Below, in pieces: positions 51,388 through 60,794 of a DNA stretch of 64,000 nt. Position 1 is the stretch's first letter. Each line of letters starts with the position of its first letter. Under the pieces are notes generated by a model. It was not told the DNA's origin. It searched no databases and was given only the letters and a program-made list of their open reading frames with translations. Source of the DNA: Kordiimonas sediminis (GTDB lineage: Bacteria; Pseudomonadota; Alphaproteobacteria; Sphingomonadales; Kordiimonadaceae); NCBI RefSeq assembly GCF_014656395.1, contig NZ_BNCI01000001.1, forward strand, positions 1,337,893-1,401,892, in the 5' to 3' direction. The position numbers were made by a program, and so were the translations under genes.

Positions 51388-54300
51388 TTAGAACGTGATG
51401 TCCATGGAATCCAGGTCACCGACCGTCAGGCCCTTCAGGAAGACAGAGGTATCTGTGCCAAGGTCGATCAACAGGCCGCTGTCACCGCCAACCGTTGTCG
51501 TGCTTGACGCTGCCTTCACTGCAGCAAGGTTAGCAAAGGTGCCGCCCAGATACAGGTCGTCTTGACTAATATTAAAGTCAGTAACGATGTCATTGCCTGA
51601 GTTCGCATTAAAGCGGAAGACATCTGCACCGGCACCGCCCGTGAGCAGGTCATCACCAGCACCGCCCCAAAGAACATCATTACCGTCACCACCATCCACG
51701 GTGTCATTGCCAGTGCCGCTGAAGAGAGTATCGTTTCCGTCGTCTCCATTGACGACATCGTCGCCCTTGCCGGAGAAGACTTCGTCAGCGCCGCTACCAG
51801 CAGAGATGGTGTCGCCTTCGTCGCTTGCACCGCCAAAGATCAGGTCATCGCCCGCGCCGCCGTAAAGGACATCTGAACCTTGACCGCCGCCGATCTTGTC
51901 GTCGCCGAACCCGCCAGTGACTGTGTCATTGCCGGTGCCGGCCCATGCGATGTTAGGGCTGGTGTCGCCATTTTCATCACCAGGGTTGTTGAAGGAGACA
52001 AACAACTGATCATTGCCTGAGCCGCCCAGTAGCTTGTCGGACCCTGCACCGCCAACGAGAAGGTCATCGCCTGCGCCGCCACCCATTGTGTCATTGCCTT
52101 TGCCGCCTTCGATCGTGTCATTGCCTAAGTCGGTTGGACCTGCCCAGATTTTATCGTTACCAGCACCGCCGTTGACAAAGTCGTCCCCATCGCCTAGCAC
52201 GATACGGTTGTTTTCCCGGCCAAACTGCAGGACATCGTCACCCTCGGTTGGGGTAGTGCCTTCGGTTGGCAGTGTGGATGTTGGCTGGTCTCCTGGGTCG
52301 TTGCTTGGTGGTACGGCAACATCAAATGCCATGGTGCCAACGCTCGTGTAACCAAATCCGTCATCAGCTTCGAACGTCAGTGTTGCAACAGTGCCCGACC
52401 CGGCAGGCGGTGTGTAGGTAATGTTACTTGCAGTGTCGAGGTAGGTGTTGATATCCGCAATGTCACCAACAAGTGTGATGGTTGTTGCGTTGACCAGTGT
52501 TTCTGTAACACCGCCACCAACGCCGGCACCGTCAGCCGGGGCACCAAAGGTACCAGCATCGACCGTCAGACGTACCGTAACAGCCCCTGCGATATCGACA
52601 TCCGTCAGATTGCTTGCGGACATATCAATATTGTTTGATACGCCAGTGTTGAGACTTTGGCTGGCGGGCAAACCAGTCAGAACAGGAAGGTCATTAACGG
52701 AAGAGATATCAAACTGGATGATATCGCTGTGAGTACCGCCATTGCCGTCATTTGCCTGGATTTGAATGCCGCCAGCGTTCACACCGTTCAGGTCTGCTGT
52801 TGGTGTGAAGGTCATGGCATCCAGGGCGGTATTAATGTCTGTAAGCGACCCGCTGAAAGTCATGTTGGCGTCGTCTGTGCCGTCCCCGGTGGAGAAAGCA
52901 AGGCCGGATGTGCCGATGCTTACGGTACCGCCCGTGATAGTCAGGGTGATTGTCTGTGCGTCACCGTCAAGGTCAGAAATATTTACATCGTCTGCAATGG
53001 CAATATTTGTGTCGTCTTCAGCAACAGTTGGTGCCGACGGTGCCGTGACAACCGGATCGTCATTTGACCCGGCAACAGATACGGTCGAGCTAACAGTCAG
53101 AGATGCTGTGTTTTGGTCGTTGCCGCCAGATACGCCATCATCAGTCAGGCTGGTGATAGTGAACACCCGGTTACCTGCCTCTGTTGGCGCTTCGCTATTG
53201 TTTTGGTAGGTCATACCGTTCACGAGCGTTGTGAAGGCAGCCTCTGACATGGTGCCACCAGTGAAAGTAACGGTAGCAGTGCTTCCGGTCACGCTAACAC
53301 TGTAGCTAAGGCTGTTTGTTGCAGTTGTGCCGGCTGTGCCATTTGTCAGGCTAAAGGAAGATCCATCCGCATTTAGAACCTCGTCTGCACCATCTGAAAC
53401 ATTGGTAACGGTCATAACGAAGTCTGTCAGTGTTTGTCCTGCTTCCACTGTTGAGACGGATGCAGCACTGAATAATCCTGCCGCACCAGCACCTTCGGTA
53501 AAGGTTGGATCGTCACCGGTCGCGGTTAAGGTTGGGGCATCATCTATTGCTGTAATATCAATATTGATTGTACTTGCGGCGCCGTCAGCGGTGCCATCAT
53601 TTGGTGTGACAGTCAGCGTTGCGGCATTATCCCCGTTAACGTTGGACGCACCTGTGTACTGGATATTACTTACGGTATCGAGATAGGTTGTCACGTCTGC
53701 TGCAGAACCTGCCAGGGTAATGGTGGTTGCGTTCACCAGCGTTTCAGTAACGCCTGCACCAACTCCGGAGCCGTCCGCAGGGGTGCTGAAGGTACCAGCG
53801 TCCACAGAGAGCGTAACCGTGATAGCTTCGCCTTCAGTCTCGGTGAAGGACATGGCAGATAAGTCAATATTACTGGCAATGTCTTCGGAAACGGTTACAT
53901 CCGTTGGTGCCCCCGCCGATGTTGGGCGAATGTTATAGACAAATGTATCAAGCGCGAGTTCCATGTTTGCTTGTGTAGTCGTTATCGTAAAGGAGGTGAC
54001 ATTAGTCCAATCGACCGGTGTAATAGTTTTTCCGTAAAAGCCGTTGGATAAAGTGTAATCAACACCTGTATAATTTAGTGTGGTACCAGATCCGCCAATG
54101 ACTGTGTAAGAGAGTGTGCCCAGAGGTGCGTTACCAGATGTATCGGCATGAACGAAACTCAAAATATCAACAGCACTACTGAAGGTAACAGTGACAGAAG
54201 TGGCAGCAAAGCCACCCGCTAGGATGATATCTCCGACTGTGCCACCGCCGCCTGTACCTGCAGTCGAGATCGCAGCTGTATCATCGGTAAAGGTAACAGT

Positions 54301-54912
54301 CATTGTGATACCGTTGACGGTTTCTGTATAGTCCGTGCCAGCTACACCACCACCTTCACTATCAAATGTGCCAAGGAGTGTATGCGGATACTCAGCGCGC
54401 GACCGGGCGGAGAAAGGGACAGCTGTACCGATATTCCATGTGCCGCCTTGCGCCGATGCACCTACGGGCTGGTTGGCTGCAAAAACATGCGCGCCGGATA
54501 GCAGTTCCAGCGTCTGGGTAAATGCCTGGCCCACTGTGTCTTTGGCAACATCGCAGGCCCACAGGGCAATTTCACTGCATTTGCTGAAGATGGTTTTCAG
54601 TGTCGCTGCATGTGCTTTCAGATAGGCGCTGTCCACGCGTACCTCTGACAGTGCAAGACTGCCCGGTGCGCCGTGCGACAGGATATGCATCTTGCCGTAG
54701 GTTTGACCGTCTTTGAGTGCTGCCTGCATGGCAGCAAGGGGGTCCTGACCCGCAGGCAAATGCACCACGGTCATAGCGTGCGGCAAGTCAGCCAGAAGAA
54801 TGTCCGCGTCCTCAACGTGACTATCGACAAACAAAATTTCAGAAGAAGAAAGTTGGGTCTGAATGTCGGTCATGTTCGCACCCTCTCTTCCCCACTGCGA
54901 GATGTTATTCAT
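51388..54912 (-). CDS. Giant secreted DUF4347/RTX adhesin-like protein 2
   Basis: 1174 residues and same order of domains as its neighbour: DUF4347 (about 25-185), unique beta region (about 188-345), cadherin-like repeats (about 350-875), RTX block (about 890-1090) and C-terminal secretion signal. The DUF4347, RTX and tail parts are nearly identical to protein 1, while the region after DUF4347 (about 188-340) is clearly different (TEGGG..DYTETVNGITMTVTFTDD against TGGSTAGTDFQQTVNG). The RTX block lacks one GNDALWDGAGNDTVNGG unit. AGGAGTCC precedes the ATG, as in the first copy. Confidence 0.88.
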   Translation of the reverse strand: MNNISQWGREGANMTDIQTQLSSSEILFVDSHVEDADILLADLPHAMTVVHLPAGQDPLAAMQAALKDGQTYGKMHILSHGAPGSLALSEVRVDSAYLKAHAATLKTIFSKCSEIALWACDVAKDTVGQAFTQTLELLSGAHVFAANQPVGASAQGGTWNIGTAVPFSARSRAEYPHTLLGTFDSEGGGVAGTDYTETVNGITMTVTFTDDTAAISTAGTGGGGTVGDIILAGGFAATSVTVTFSSAVDILSFVHADTSGNAPLGTLSYTVIGGSGTTLNYTGVDYTLSNGFYGKTITPVDWTNVTSFTITTTQANMELALDTFVYNIRPTSAGAPTDVTVSEDIASNIDLSAMSFTETEGEAITVTLSVDAGTFSTPADGSGVGAGVTETLVNATTITLAGSAADVTTYLDTVSNIQYTGASNVNGDNAATLTVTPNDGTADGAASTINIDITAIDDAPTLTATGDDPTFTEGAGAAGLFSAASVSTVEAGQTLTDFVMTVTNVSDGADEVLNADGSSFSLTNGTAGTTATNSLSYSVSVTGSTATVTFTGGTMSEAAFTTLVNGMTYQNNSEAPTEAGNRVFTITSLTDDGVSGGNDQNTASLTVSSTVSVAGSNDDPVVTAPSAPTVAEDDTNIAIADDVNISDLDGDAQTITLTITGGTVSIGTSGLAFSTGDGTDDANMTFSGSLTDINTALDAMTFTPTADLNGVNAGGIQIQANDGNGGTHSDIIQFDISSVNDLPVLTGLPASQSLNTGVSNNIDMSASNLTDVDIAGAVTVRLTVDAGTFGAPADGAGVGGGVTETLVNATTITLVGDIADINTYLDTASNITYTPPAGSGTVATLTFEADDGFGYTSVGTMAFDVAVPPSNDPGDQPTSTLPTEGTTPTEGDDVLQFGRENNRIVLGDGDDFVNGGAGNDKIWAGPTDLGNDTIEGGKGNDTMGGGAGDDLLVGGAGSDKLLGGSGNDQLFVSFNNPGDENGDTSPNIAWAGTGNDTVTGGFGDDKIGGGQGSDVLYGGAGDDLIFGGASDEGDTISAGSGADEVFSGKGDDVVNGDDGNDTLFSGTGNDTVDGGDGNDVLWGGAGDDLLTGGAGADVFRFNANSGNDIVTDFNISQDDLYLGGTFANLAAVKAASSTTTVGGDSGLLIDLGTDTSVFLKGLTVGDLDSMDITF
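51640..52240 (-). repeat. RTX nonapeptide repeats of protein 2
   Basis: About 18 glycine/aspartate-rich nonapeptides, closely matching those at 47500-48150 but with two fewer units. Calcium-binding beta roll. Confidence 0.9.
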
Positions 54913-55135
54913 TGCGGACTCCTATAATTTAAAACGCGCGCATCAATACAGGGTTGGTACCCTGCATGAAAGATGTAACCAATTAATTAACATCTATATA
55001 AACATTGAACGCAACGTTTGTCTAAAGTTTTACGCTTGATAATACATGCTATTGTACGACTTTATATTACAGTTTTAGTATGATAAGTTTCGCCTAGAGG
55101 TAGGCGTAAAAAGATACGTATTCAGGCTGAGTAGT

Positions 55136-55945
55136 ATGATTTCCAAATTATTGACGACTATCAGTATCACGACACTCATAATGACAGCGCCGGCTGCGGG
55201 AAGCCACGAGAACGCTGAGCAGCCGGGCACAAACATGCGTCTGCCGAAGGAACAGAACGCGCAGGTTCGTGTTGCTGCCGTTGACTGGTGTCCGCAGATT
55301 TGCCCTGATTCTGCTGAAAAGCCGGGATATCTTGTGGAAATTATGAATGCTATTTTTGACGGTTCAGGCTATTCTCTGAAGGTCGAATATTCAACATGGG
55401 GGCGTGCAATTTCCCGTGTGGAATACGGCAATGCGGATATTTTACTGTCGCCAGCAAAAGAAGAAGCACCGCGCCTTGTGTATCCAGATCTTCCAATCGC
55501 ATCACAGCAGCACTGTTTCTACAAGGCGGCCGGCAGCAGTTGGACATACACAACGCCAAAACAGTTGGCGGAAATTCCGTTAATCTTGTTTGAAGAGCAT
55601 TCCTATCAGGAAATATTGGCAGACTATTTTGCCACAACACCAAAAGAACTTATTACCATGGTGTATGATACCTCATATTTACCGCGGTCCGTGGCGCTGG
55701 TTAAAAGAAAACGGGCAACTGCCTTTCTGTTTACACGTAATTCGGCCAGATATTATCTGAATACCCATCATGTGCAGGGTATCGAAGAAGATGCCTGCAT
55801 CAAAAAAGATCCATTGTGGTTTGGACTGTCACCGCAAAACACCCCGAAGCGGGATGCCATCCTTGAGCTGATTAATAGTAAAACAGCCCCATTCCTGCAA
55901 TCTGATCAGTACCAGAAAATACTCCAAGCCTATAATATACAATAA
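55136..55945 (+). CDS. Orphan periplasmic substrate-binding protein (SBP_bac_3 fold)
   Basis: 269 residues. Signal peptide (TISITTLIMTAPAAG). A type II periplasmic binding fold (RVAAVDWCPQICPDSAEKPGYLVEIMNAIFDGSGYSLKVEYSTWGRAISRVEYGNADILLSP). The WGRA motif and the pattern of GxxVEI are those of amino-acid type SBPs, but no permease or ATPase gene is near. It may be a sensor or scavenger protein rather than a transporter part. The start has a poor ribosome site. A similar orphan protein is encoded at 62847. Confidence 0.78.
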   Translation: MISKLLTTISITTLIMTAPAAGSHENAEQPGTNMRLPKEQNAQVRVAAVDWCPQICPDSAEKPGYLVEIMNAIFDGSGYSLKVEYSTWGRAISRVEYGNADILLSPAKEEAPRLVYPDLPIASQQHCFYKAAGSSWTYTTPKQLAEIPLILFEEHSYQEILADYFATTPKELITMVYDTSYLPRSVALVKRKRATAFLFTRNSARYYLNTHHVQGIEEDACIKKDPLWFGLSPQNTPKRDAILELINSKTAPFLQSDQYQKILQAYNIQ

Positions 55946-56020
55946 GTTTATCTATGCCTTACAGGCATTGCCTTTTTGCCGGTGCCCACGCAGGATGTTC
56001 TGGTGTCCAGGGAGGAAGGT

Positions 56021-56533
56021 ATGTCAGAATTTATACGCGATCCAAAAGCCGTATCATCGCAGTGGCTTGTGATCAGAAGATTATTTCGAATTTTTGCAGG
56101 TGTTGGTGTGCTGACACTTTTGCTTTCAGGGTCAATTTATTACGCTCTCTCGTCGCATACTCCGACAGTATATATTGATGCTGATGTTCAGGGCCAGACG
56201 GTCACCGTTACGGGTGCTGTGAGAGATGTAACCAAGATAGCCTACAGTTGTCTTGGTAAACCCAGTGTCTGTACATGGTCGGTCAATGTTATTGATTTAG
56301 ATGGCAACATCCTGTTGGAGGACTATTGGCTTGAATATGGGATTACACTGGTTCCAGGCCAGCCGGTAACGGTTCTGTATGATGGCAATACCGCCTTGAT
56401 TGAGGACTATCCCTATTTCACTACCGAGGGCAGGGCAGAGGGTAACTTGAAGATATTTGGGTGGCTTGGCGCACTGTTCTTTGCGATAGGGATTTTTATG
56501 CGTTTAATTTTGGCGCTGGTGTCGCGCCGATAG
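56021..56533 (+). CDS. Two-helix membrane protein, unknown
   Basis: 170 residues. I start at 56021 because GGGAGGAAGG lies just upstream; the open frame reaches 55976. Membrane helices at about 22-44 (RIFAGVGVLTLLLSGSIYYAL) and about 147-168, with a periplasmic beta domain between (VYIDADVQGQTVTVTGAVRDV). Its plan resembles DUF3592-type proteins, but the match is weak. It lies 75 bases after the binding-protein gene and is probably co-transcribed with it. Confidence 0.65.
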   Translation: MSEFIRDPKAVSSQWLVIRRLFRIFAGVGVLTLLLSGSIYYALSSHTPTVYIDADVQGQTVTVTGAVRDVTKIAYSCLGKPSVCTWSVNVIDLDGNILLEDYWLEYGITLVPGQPVTVLYDGNTALIEDYPYFTTEGRAEGNLKIFGWLGALFFAIGIFMRLILALVSRR

Positions 56534-56559
56534 GGGCAGGGATATTCATCCGGTGCAGG

Positions 56560-56588
56560 AAAGCCAGCCGACGTATCGGCTGGCTTTT
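56560..56588 (+). terminator. Terminator after the two-helix membrane protein
   Basis: AAGCCAGCCGA (56561-56571) and TCGGCTGGCTT (56576-56586) form an 11-bp stem with a CGTA loop, followed by TTATTATT. The stem is symmetric and can also stop the convergent iorB-like transcript. Confidence 0.9.
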
Positions 56589-56613
56589 ATTATTGGGGAA
56601 TAGAGTTGCCGAT

Positions 56614-58893
56614 TTAAATCGTTTGCAATTGATCGCCGATCGGAAGCTTGCGAATTCGCACGCCAGTTGCTTCATGCAGTGCTGCCAGAAGGGCGGGGAT
56701 AAAGGCGGGAAGCGCGATTTCACCCGTGCCGAAAGGTTCCCCGTCTGTGCCCGTGAAGTGAATATCAATCTCCTTGGGTGCTTCATTAATACGCAACAGG
56801 CGCTGGTCGTCAAAATTGCCGGTCAGAACGCGCCCCCGTTCAATTTGTACATTCTGGTAAAGCACTGTGGATAGTCCGTCGATTATGCCGCTTTCTATCT
56901 GTGCTTTGGCGCCTAGAGGATTGATGACCATGCCGCAGTCAACACCGGCTGTCACACGGTCTACGGTAAAGCTGCCATCGTTCGCAACACTGACATCCAC
57001 CACCATTGCCACATAACCACCAAACGTGAAGTAGGAAGCAATGCCGCGACCTTTCCCTTTTTCTTTGGGACGGCTGTGGTTCCAGTTTGCGTGCTGTGCT
57101 GCTGTCTGCAGTACATCTTTCATACGTTTGGTGCTGATGCCGCCATCCCCTTTTTCAGGATACCAGTCATTGAAGGGCAGGCTGCGGTCTTCGCCCAGCA
57201 AGTCTAACCGTATCTCGAGGGGGTCACGTCCTGCGGCCTCGGCCAGTTCATTAAGAAACCCTTCTGTATAGTATCCGGCCAGATTATGGCCAGGACCCCG
57301 CCAGGGGCCTAGAGGAACCCGGCTGTCACCGCGTACCCGTTCTACCTTCATATTGGGAATAAGCTGAACGGGGAAACCGTCCATGCGGGTGCCACCCTGG
57401 GACGCGAAAAGAGATTCCCAGGCTGTGATGGACCCATCCGCAGCAATGCCGCCGCGGAAGGTTGTCACCGATTGGGGGTTGAAAAAATCATGGCGGGTGT
57501 CGTCTTCGCGCGACCATATTACCTTTACAGGCTTTTTGACTTCTTTAGCCAGATAAACGGCTTCAGCGACATAGTCGGCGGATGCCTTTCTGCCGAATCC
57601 ACACCCGATCCTACTGGGAATGATGTCGATCGCGTCATAGTCCAGCCCGGTAATATGTTTGGCTGCAAGCTTTGCGGTATCAGGGAACTGAATACTGCCT
57701 GCGACCGTACATGTAGCACCGGTAACCAGTGCATTACAGTTAATCGGCTCCATGGTCATATGGGCAAAGTGCGGGGCTTCATACTGTGCCTCAACGACGG
57801 TAGCAGCCTTTGATAAAGCCTCTTCGACATCTCCGGATGTGTATATGTTGCGGCGCTCTCCCTTTGTTGCGGCATCTATACAGTTTTGCCGGTGCCATTC
57901 GTTGTTTTCGTGGGTGCAGGGCCCTTCATCCCATTCAATTTCAAGCAGGCTGCGGGCTTTGAAGGCGGCCCAATAATTGGTTGCGATAACAGCAACACCG
58001 GGGGAGTTTAGTTTGAACGGACGCTGTTCACTTTTCAGATCAGGCACTTCGAGAACGGCAAGGACACCGGGTACGGTCTTTGCCTTGGTCGCGTCAAAAG
58101 ACTTTACCCCACCATAAAAATAGGGGCAGCGTTCAATGCTGGCATAGGTCTGGCCGGGGAATTCATGGTCTATCCCATAAGGATCCGTCCCGGTCAGCGT
58201 TTGGTATATTCTGGACTGGTGTTTTTCCGTGCCTACAATCGAGTAATCTTCCCGTTTTTTATCCGGTGCAATAGTGGTTGGGAAATCTAGTTCCAGAACC
58301 TTATAGTCATGTTCGACCCAGGTGCGTTTAACCAGATCCGCGCTTTCCATGCCAGCTGTGGTGATAAAGTCTGCGTATGGATATGATTTCGTTCTGCCGT
58401 TGACGCGCACATGTCCTTTATAGGTGGTAAGGCTGGATACCGGTACATTAAGCTGTTTTGAGGCGGCTAAAAGAATGACGTGGCGTGCAAATTGGCCGCA
58501 CCGTTTCAGGGGGCGCCATGCCGTGCGTACGGTGGCGCTACCACCAGTTCCCTGCAGGGCATATTCAAAGCGCAGTTCTCCATCGGTATCTTCAATGATT
58601 TTGGACGGCATTCGTTCTACATCAACAAGGGACCAGTCGGCGTCCAGTTCTTCTGCAACAATCATGGGCAGGGCAGTTTCCACACCTGTTCCCATGTCAG
58701 GCACTGGGGCCATGATGGTGATGCGGTTGTCAGGTTCAATGCGGACAAAAGGTCCTAGTTTGCCGTCAAATAACTCTGCGATTGTTGCGGCGTTGTTTGC
58801 CTTCCCAAGGGCGCCGGGGGCAACTGCAACCAATGCGCCGCCAATGCAAAAAATCCGCAAGGCATCCCGACGATTTACAGTGATCTGTGTCAT
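56614..58893 (-). CDS. Molybdenum hydroxylase large subunit, IorB/CoxL-like
   Basis: 759 residues. Xanthine dehydrogenase family, isoquinoline 1-oxidoreductase beta type. N-terminal twin-arginine-like signal (VNRRDALRIFCIGGALVAVA) suggests export of the folded cofactor-loaded complex to the periplasm. Aldehyde-oxidase/xanthine-dehydrogenase a/b hammerhead region (about 190-300) and molybdopterin-binding stretches (GCGFGRKASADYVAEAV, GPWRGPGHNLAGYYTEGFLNELAEAAG) are visible. The electron partner is the 2Fe-2S subunit just upstream. Its start overlaps that gene's stop by four bases (ATGA). No cytochrome c subunit is present; substrate unknown. Confidence 0.88.
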   Translation of the reverse strand: MTQITVNRRDALRIFCIGGALVAVAPGALGKANNAATIAELFDGKLGPFVRIEPDNRITIMAPVPDMGTGVETALPMIVAEELDADWSLVDVERMPSKIIEDTDGELRFEYALQGTGGSATVRTAWRPLKRCGQFARHVILLAASKQLNVPVSSLTTYKGHVRVNGRTKSYPYADFITTAGMESADLVKRTWVEHDYKVLELDFPTTIAPDKKREDYSIVGTEKHQSRIYQTLTGTDPYGIDHEFPGQTYASIERCPYFYGGVKSFDATKAKTVPGVLAVLEVPDLKSEQRPFKLNSPGVAVIATNYWAAFKARSLLEIEWDEGPCTHENNEWHRQNCIDAATKGERRNIYTSGDVEEALSKAATVVEAQYEAPHFAHMTMEPINCNALVTGATCTVAGSIQFPDTAKLAAKHITGLDYDAIDIIPSRIGCGFGRKASADYVAEAVYLAKEVKKPVKVIWSREDDTRHDFFNPQSVTTFRGGIAADGSITAWESLFASQGGTRMDGFPVQLIPNMKVERVRGDSRVPLGPWRGPGHNLAGYYTEGFLNELAEAAGRDPLEIRLDLLGEDRSLPFNDWYPEKGDGGISTKRMKDVLQTAAQHANWNHSRPKEKGKGRGIASYFTFGGYVAMVVDVSVANDGSFTVDRVTAGVDCGMVINPLGAKAQIESGIIDGLSTVLYQNVQIERGRVLTGNFDDQRLLRINEAPKEIDIHFTGTDGEPFGTGEIALPAFIPALLAALHEATGVRIRKLPIGDQLQTI

Positions 58894-59363
58894 GACGTTG
58901 CCTCCGTTGTTTGCAGTAATTCTGCGGCCCTGTGGATTGCCTTTCTAATCCGGATATAGGTGCCGCACCGACATAGATTGTCGTGATGGGCATCAATGAT
59001 GTCGTTAGTTGGATTTGGAAATTGCTTCAGCAAATCAACAGCAGCCATGATCTGCCCGGCCTGACAGTATCCACATTGCGGAACATCGAGTTCAAGCCAT
59101 GCCTGTTGAACAGGATGGAGGTTTGTCTCCTCGCCCAGTCCTTCAATCGTGGTGATCTGATCCCCGTCAGAGAGGGCATCAAGAGGTATACTGCATGATC
59201 GGACAGCGTCCCCGTTGACATGAATGGTGCAGGCCCCGCAGGAGCCAATACCGCATCCAAATTTTGTTCCCTTCAGCCCCTGATGATCGCGAAGAAACCA
59301 TAGAAGCGGTGTGTCATCCGTCTCGTTTACTGTGACATTGGTGCCGTTAATAGTTATTTGCAT
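58890..59363 (-). CDS. Molybdenum hydroxylase 2Fe-2S small subunit, IorA-like
   Basis: 157 residues, the usual length. A plant-type ferredoxin domain with Cys37, Cys42, Cys45 and Cys57 (FGCGIGSCGACT) is followed by the helical [2Fe-2S] domain with Cys97, Cys100, Cys131 and Cys133 (CGYCQAG and CRCGTY). It passes electrons from the molybdenum site of the large subunit. It has no signal peptide, so it is probably carried by the Tat signal of its partner. ATGA overlap with the large subunit. Confidence 0.93.
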   Translation of the reverse strand: MQITINGTNVTVNETDDTPLLWFLRDHQGLKGTKFGCGIGSCGACTIHVNGDAVRSCSIPLDALSDGDQITTIEGLGEETNLHPVQQAWLELDVPQCGYCQAGQIMAAVDLLKQFPNPTNDIIDAHHDNLCRCGTYIRIRKAIHRAAELLQTTEATS

Positions 59364-59541
59364 AAATTTCTGCCCCTCCCATAGTCAGATGATAGGAAAG
59401 GCAGTATATCTGCAGGGGTTAAGCCAGCCAAACCTGCCTGTCGTAAATCCGGAACGCTTTATCGAAAAATGCCAAGATTTTGTGCCAGAAACTTAACCGA
59501 AGGGTACAGACATTCGGGGAGGTTAAGCGAAAGTTACAAAG

Positions 59542-59581
59542 AAAATACTGCGCTAACCTTATAGAGTCAGCGCAGTATTTT
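59542..59581 (-). terminator. Terminator after speB
   Basis: AAAATACTGCGCT (59542-59554) and AGCGCAGTATTTT (59569-59581) form a perfect 13-bp dyad 30 bases beyond the speB stop. It is symmetric and functions on both strands. Confidence 0.85.
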
Positions 59582-59610
59582 CCTGCCTGATGTTTAGAAA
59601 GCCTCTTTGA

Positions 59611-60594
59611 TTAGAGTTTGCCAATCGGTACCGGCTTGGCGCCTTTACGAAGAGCCAACAAACAGAGTATGTCATGGGCGATTGAGGCTGCGGACAGTGC
59701 GGTTACTTCTGACACATCATAGGCGGGGCTGACCTCCACAACGTCTGCACCAACCAGATTAAGGTCGCCCAGTGCCCTGATAATCGTAAGCGCCTGCGCC
59801 GAGGAAAGCCCCCCGGGAACCGGTGTGCCTGTGCCGGGTGCAAATGCAGGGTCCAGACAATCAATATCAAATGTCAGATAGGTTTTCGTATTGCCAACCC
59901 GCTCACGGATAGCATCAATGCAGGCTTCCGGGCCGTTTCGGTGTACCCAGGGGGCGGTCAGGATTTCGAACCCGTGATCGGTATCATTCGCTGTTCTGAT
60001 GCCAACCTGACAGGATGTTTCCACCGATATCAATCCTTCGCGTTTTGCACGCAGAAACATGGAGCCATGATCAAATCGCGTTCCGTCATCATCCCATGTG
60101 TCACAGTGTGCATCAAAATGCAGCAGGGATACGGGTCCATGTTTTTCTGCGATTGCTCGCAGGATTGGATAGGTCACAAAATGGTCACCGCCAAATGACA
60201 GCGGGAAAACATCTTTGTCTAGAATGCCGCTAATATGATCTGTGATGGATGATATAACTGTGCTTGGCTCATGCGGGTCAACAAAACAGTCACCGTAATC
60301 GACAACCGACAGGGTATCGAACGGGTCAAACCCAAAGGGAAATGATTTTAATTCGGCCAGTTGGACGGACGCCGCCCGAATGGCACGTGGTCCAAGCCGC
60401 GCGCCGGGTCTGTTGGTTACCGCATTGTCAAAAGGGACACCGCTTACCGCGACATCAACCCCGTTCAGGTCCCTGCTGTAACGGCGTCGGAGGAAACTCA
60501 GGGCGCCGCCGTATGTCATCTCAGGCCAGCGGCCATGCGGCTCCTTGTTTCTAAACGCCTGGTCACCATATTGGGTGTCGGTTGTATCGCTCAT
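59611..60594 (-). CDS. speB: Agmatinase/ureohydrolase
   Basis: 327 residues. Ureohydrolase fold with the binuclear manganese ligands: GGDH (His138), DAHCD (Asp161, His163, Asp165) and DIDCLDP (Asp243, Asp245), plus FAPGTGTPVPGG. It likely hydrolyses agmatine to putrescine and urea. The divergent speA gene supplies agmatine, which supports this over arginase or guanidinobutyrase activity. Its start at 60594 faces speA across a 200-base control region. Confidence 0.88.
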   Translation of the reverse strand: MSDTTDTQYGDQAFRNKEPHGRWPEMTYGGALSFLRRRYSRDLNGVDVAVSGVPFDNAVTNRPGARLGPRAIRAASVQLAELKSFPFGFDPFDTLSVVDYGDCFVDPHEPSTVISSITDHISGILDKDVFPLSFGGDHFVTYPILRAIAEKHGPVSLLHFDAHCDTWDDDGTRFDHGSMFLRAKREGLISVETSCQVGIRTANDTDHGFEILTAPWVHRNGPEACIDAIRERVGNTKTYLTFDIDCLDPAFAPGTGTPVPGGLSSAQALTIIRALGDLNLVGADVVEVSPAYDVSEVTALSAASIAHDILCLLALRKGAKPVPIGKL

Positions 60595-60640
60595 TTGTGA
60601 AGTTTCCTCAAACAGTCATAATTTTTGTGACGTTATTCCA

Positions 60641-60657
60641 TGTTGCAACAGGCAACA
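60641..60657. promoter_or_regulatory. Inverted repeat in the speB/speA control region
   Basis: TGTTGC (60641-60646) and GCAACA (60652-60657) flank a 5-base spacer. It lies about 50 bases upstream of speB and may be an operator. Confidence 0.3.
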
Positions 60658-60729
60658 AGCGGATTCAGCAGCGCATTGATGATCCTTGACCTTACAAAGA
60701 TTATTCGCATTATTTTTTGTTTCTTGAGT

Positions 60730-60759
60730 TTTTACCCATTTCCTGAAAATAGGGTAAAA
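60730..60759. promoter_or_regulatory. TTTTACCC/GGGTAAAA dyad ahead of speA
   Basis: TTTTACCC (60730-60737) and GGGTAAAA (60752-60759) flank a 14-base spacer and end 35 bases before the speA start. It may be an operator or a leader hairpin. No T run follows it. Confidence 0.4.
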
Positions 60760-60794
60760 GAAACACAGACTTTTAGCTAATAGGGACGCAAATA

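Noticed and set aside
47423-54335. Long plus-strand open frames opposite both RTX genes
   Set aside because: They are antisense products of the RTX and cadherin-like repeats, rich in Pro/Ala/Ser repeats, with no ribosome sites or family likeness.
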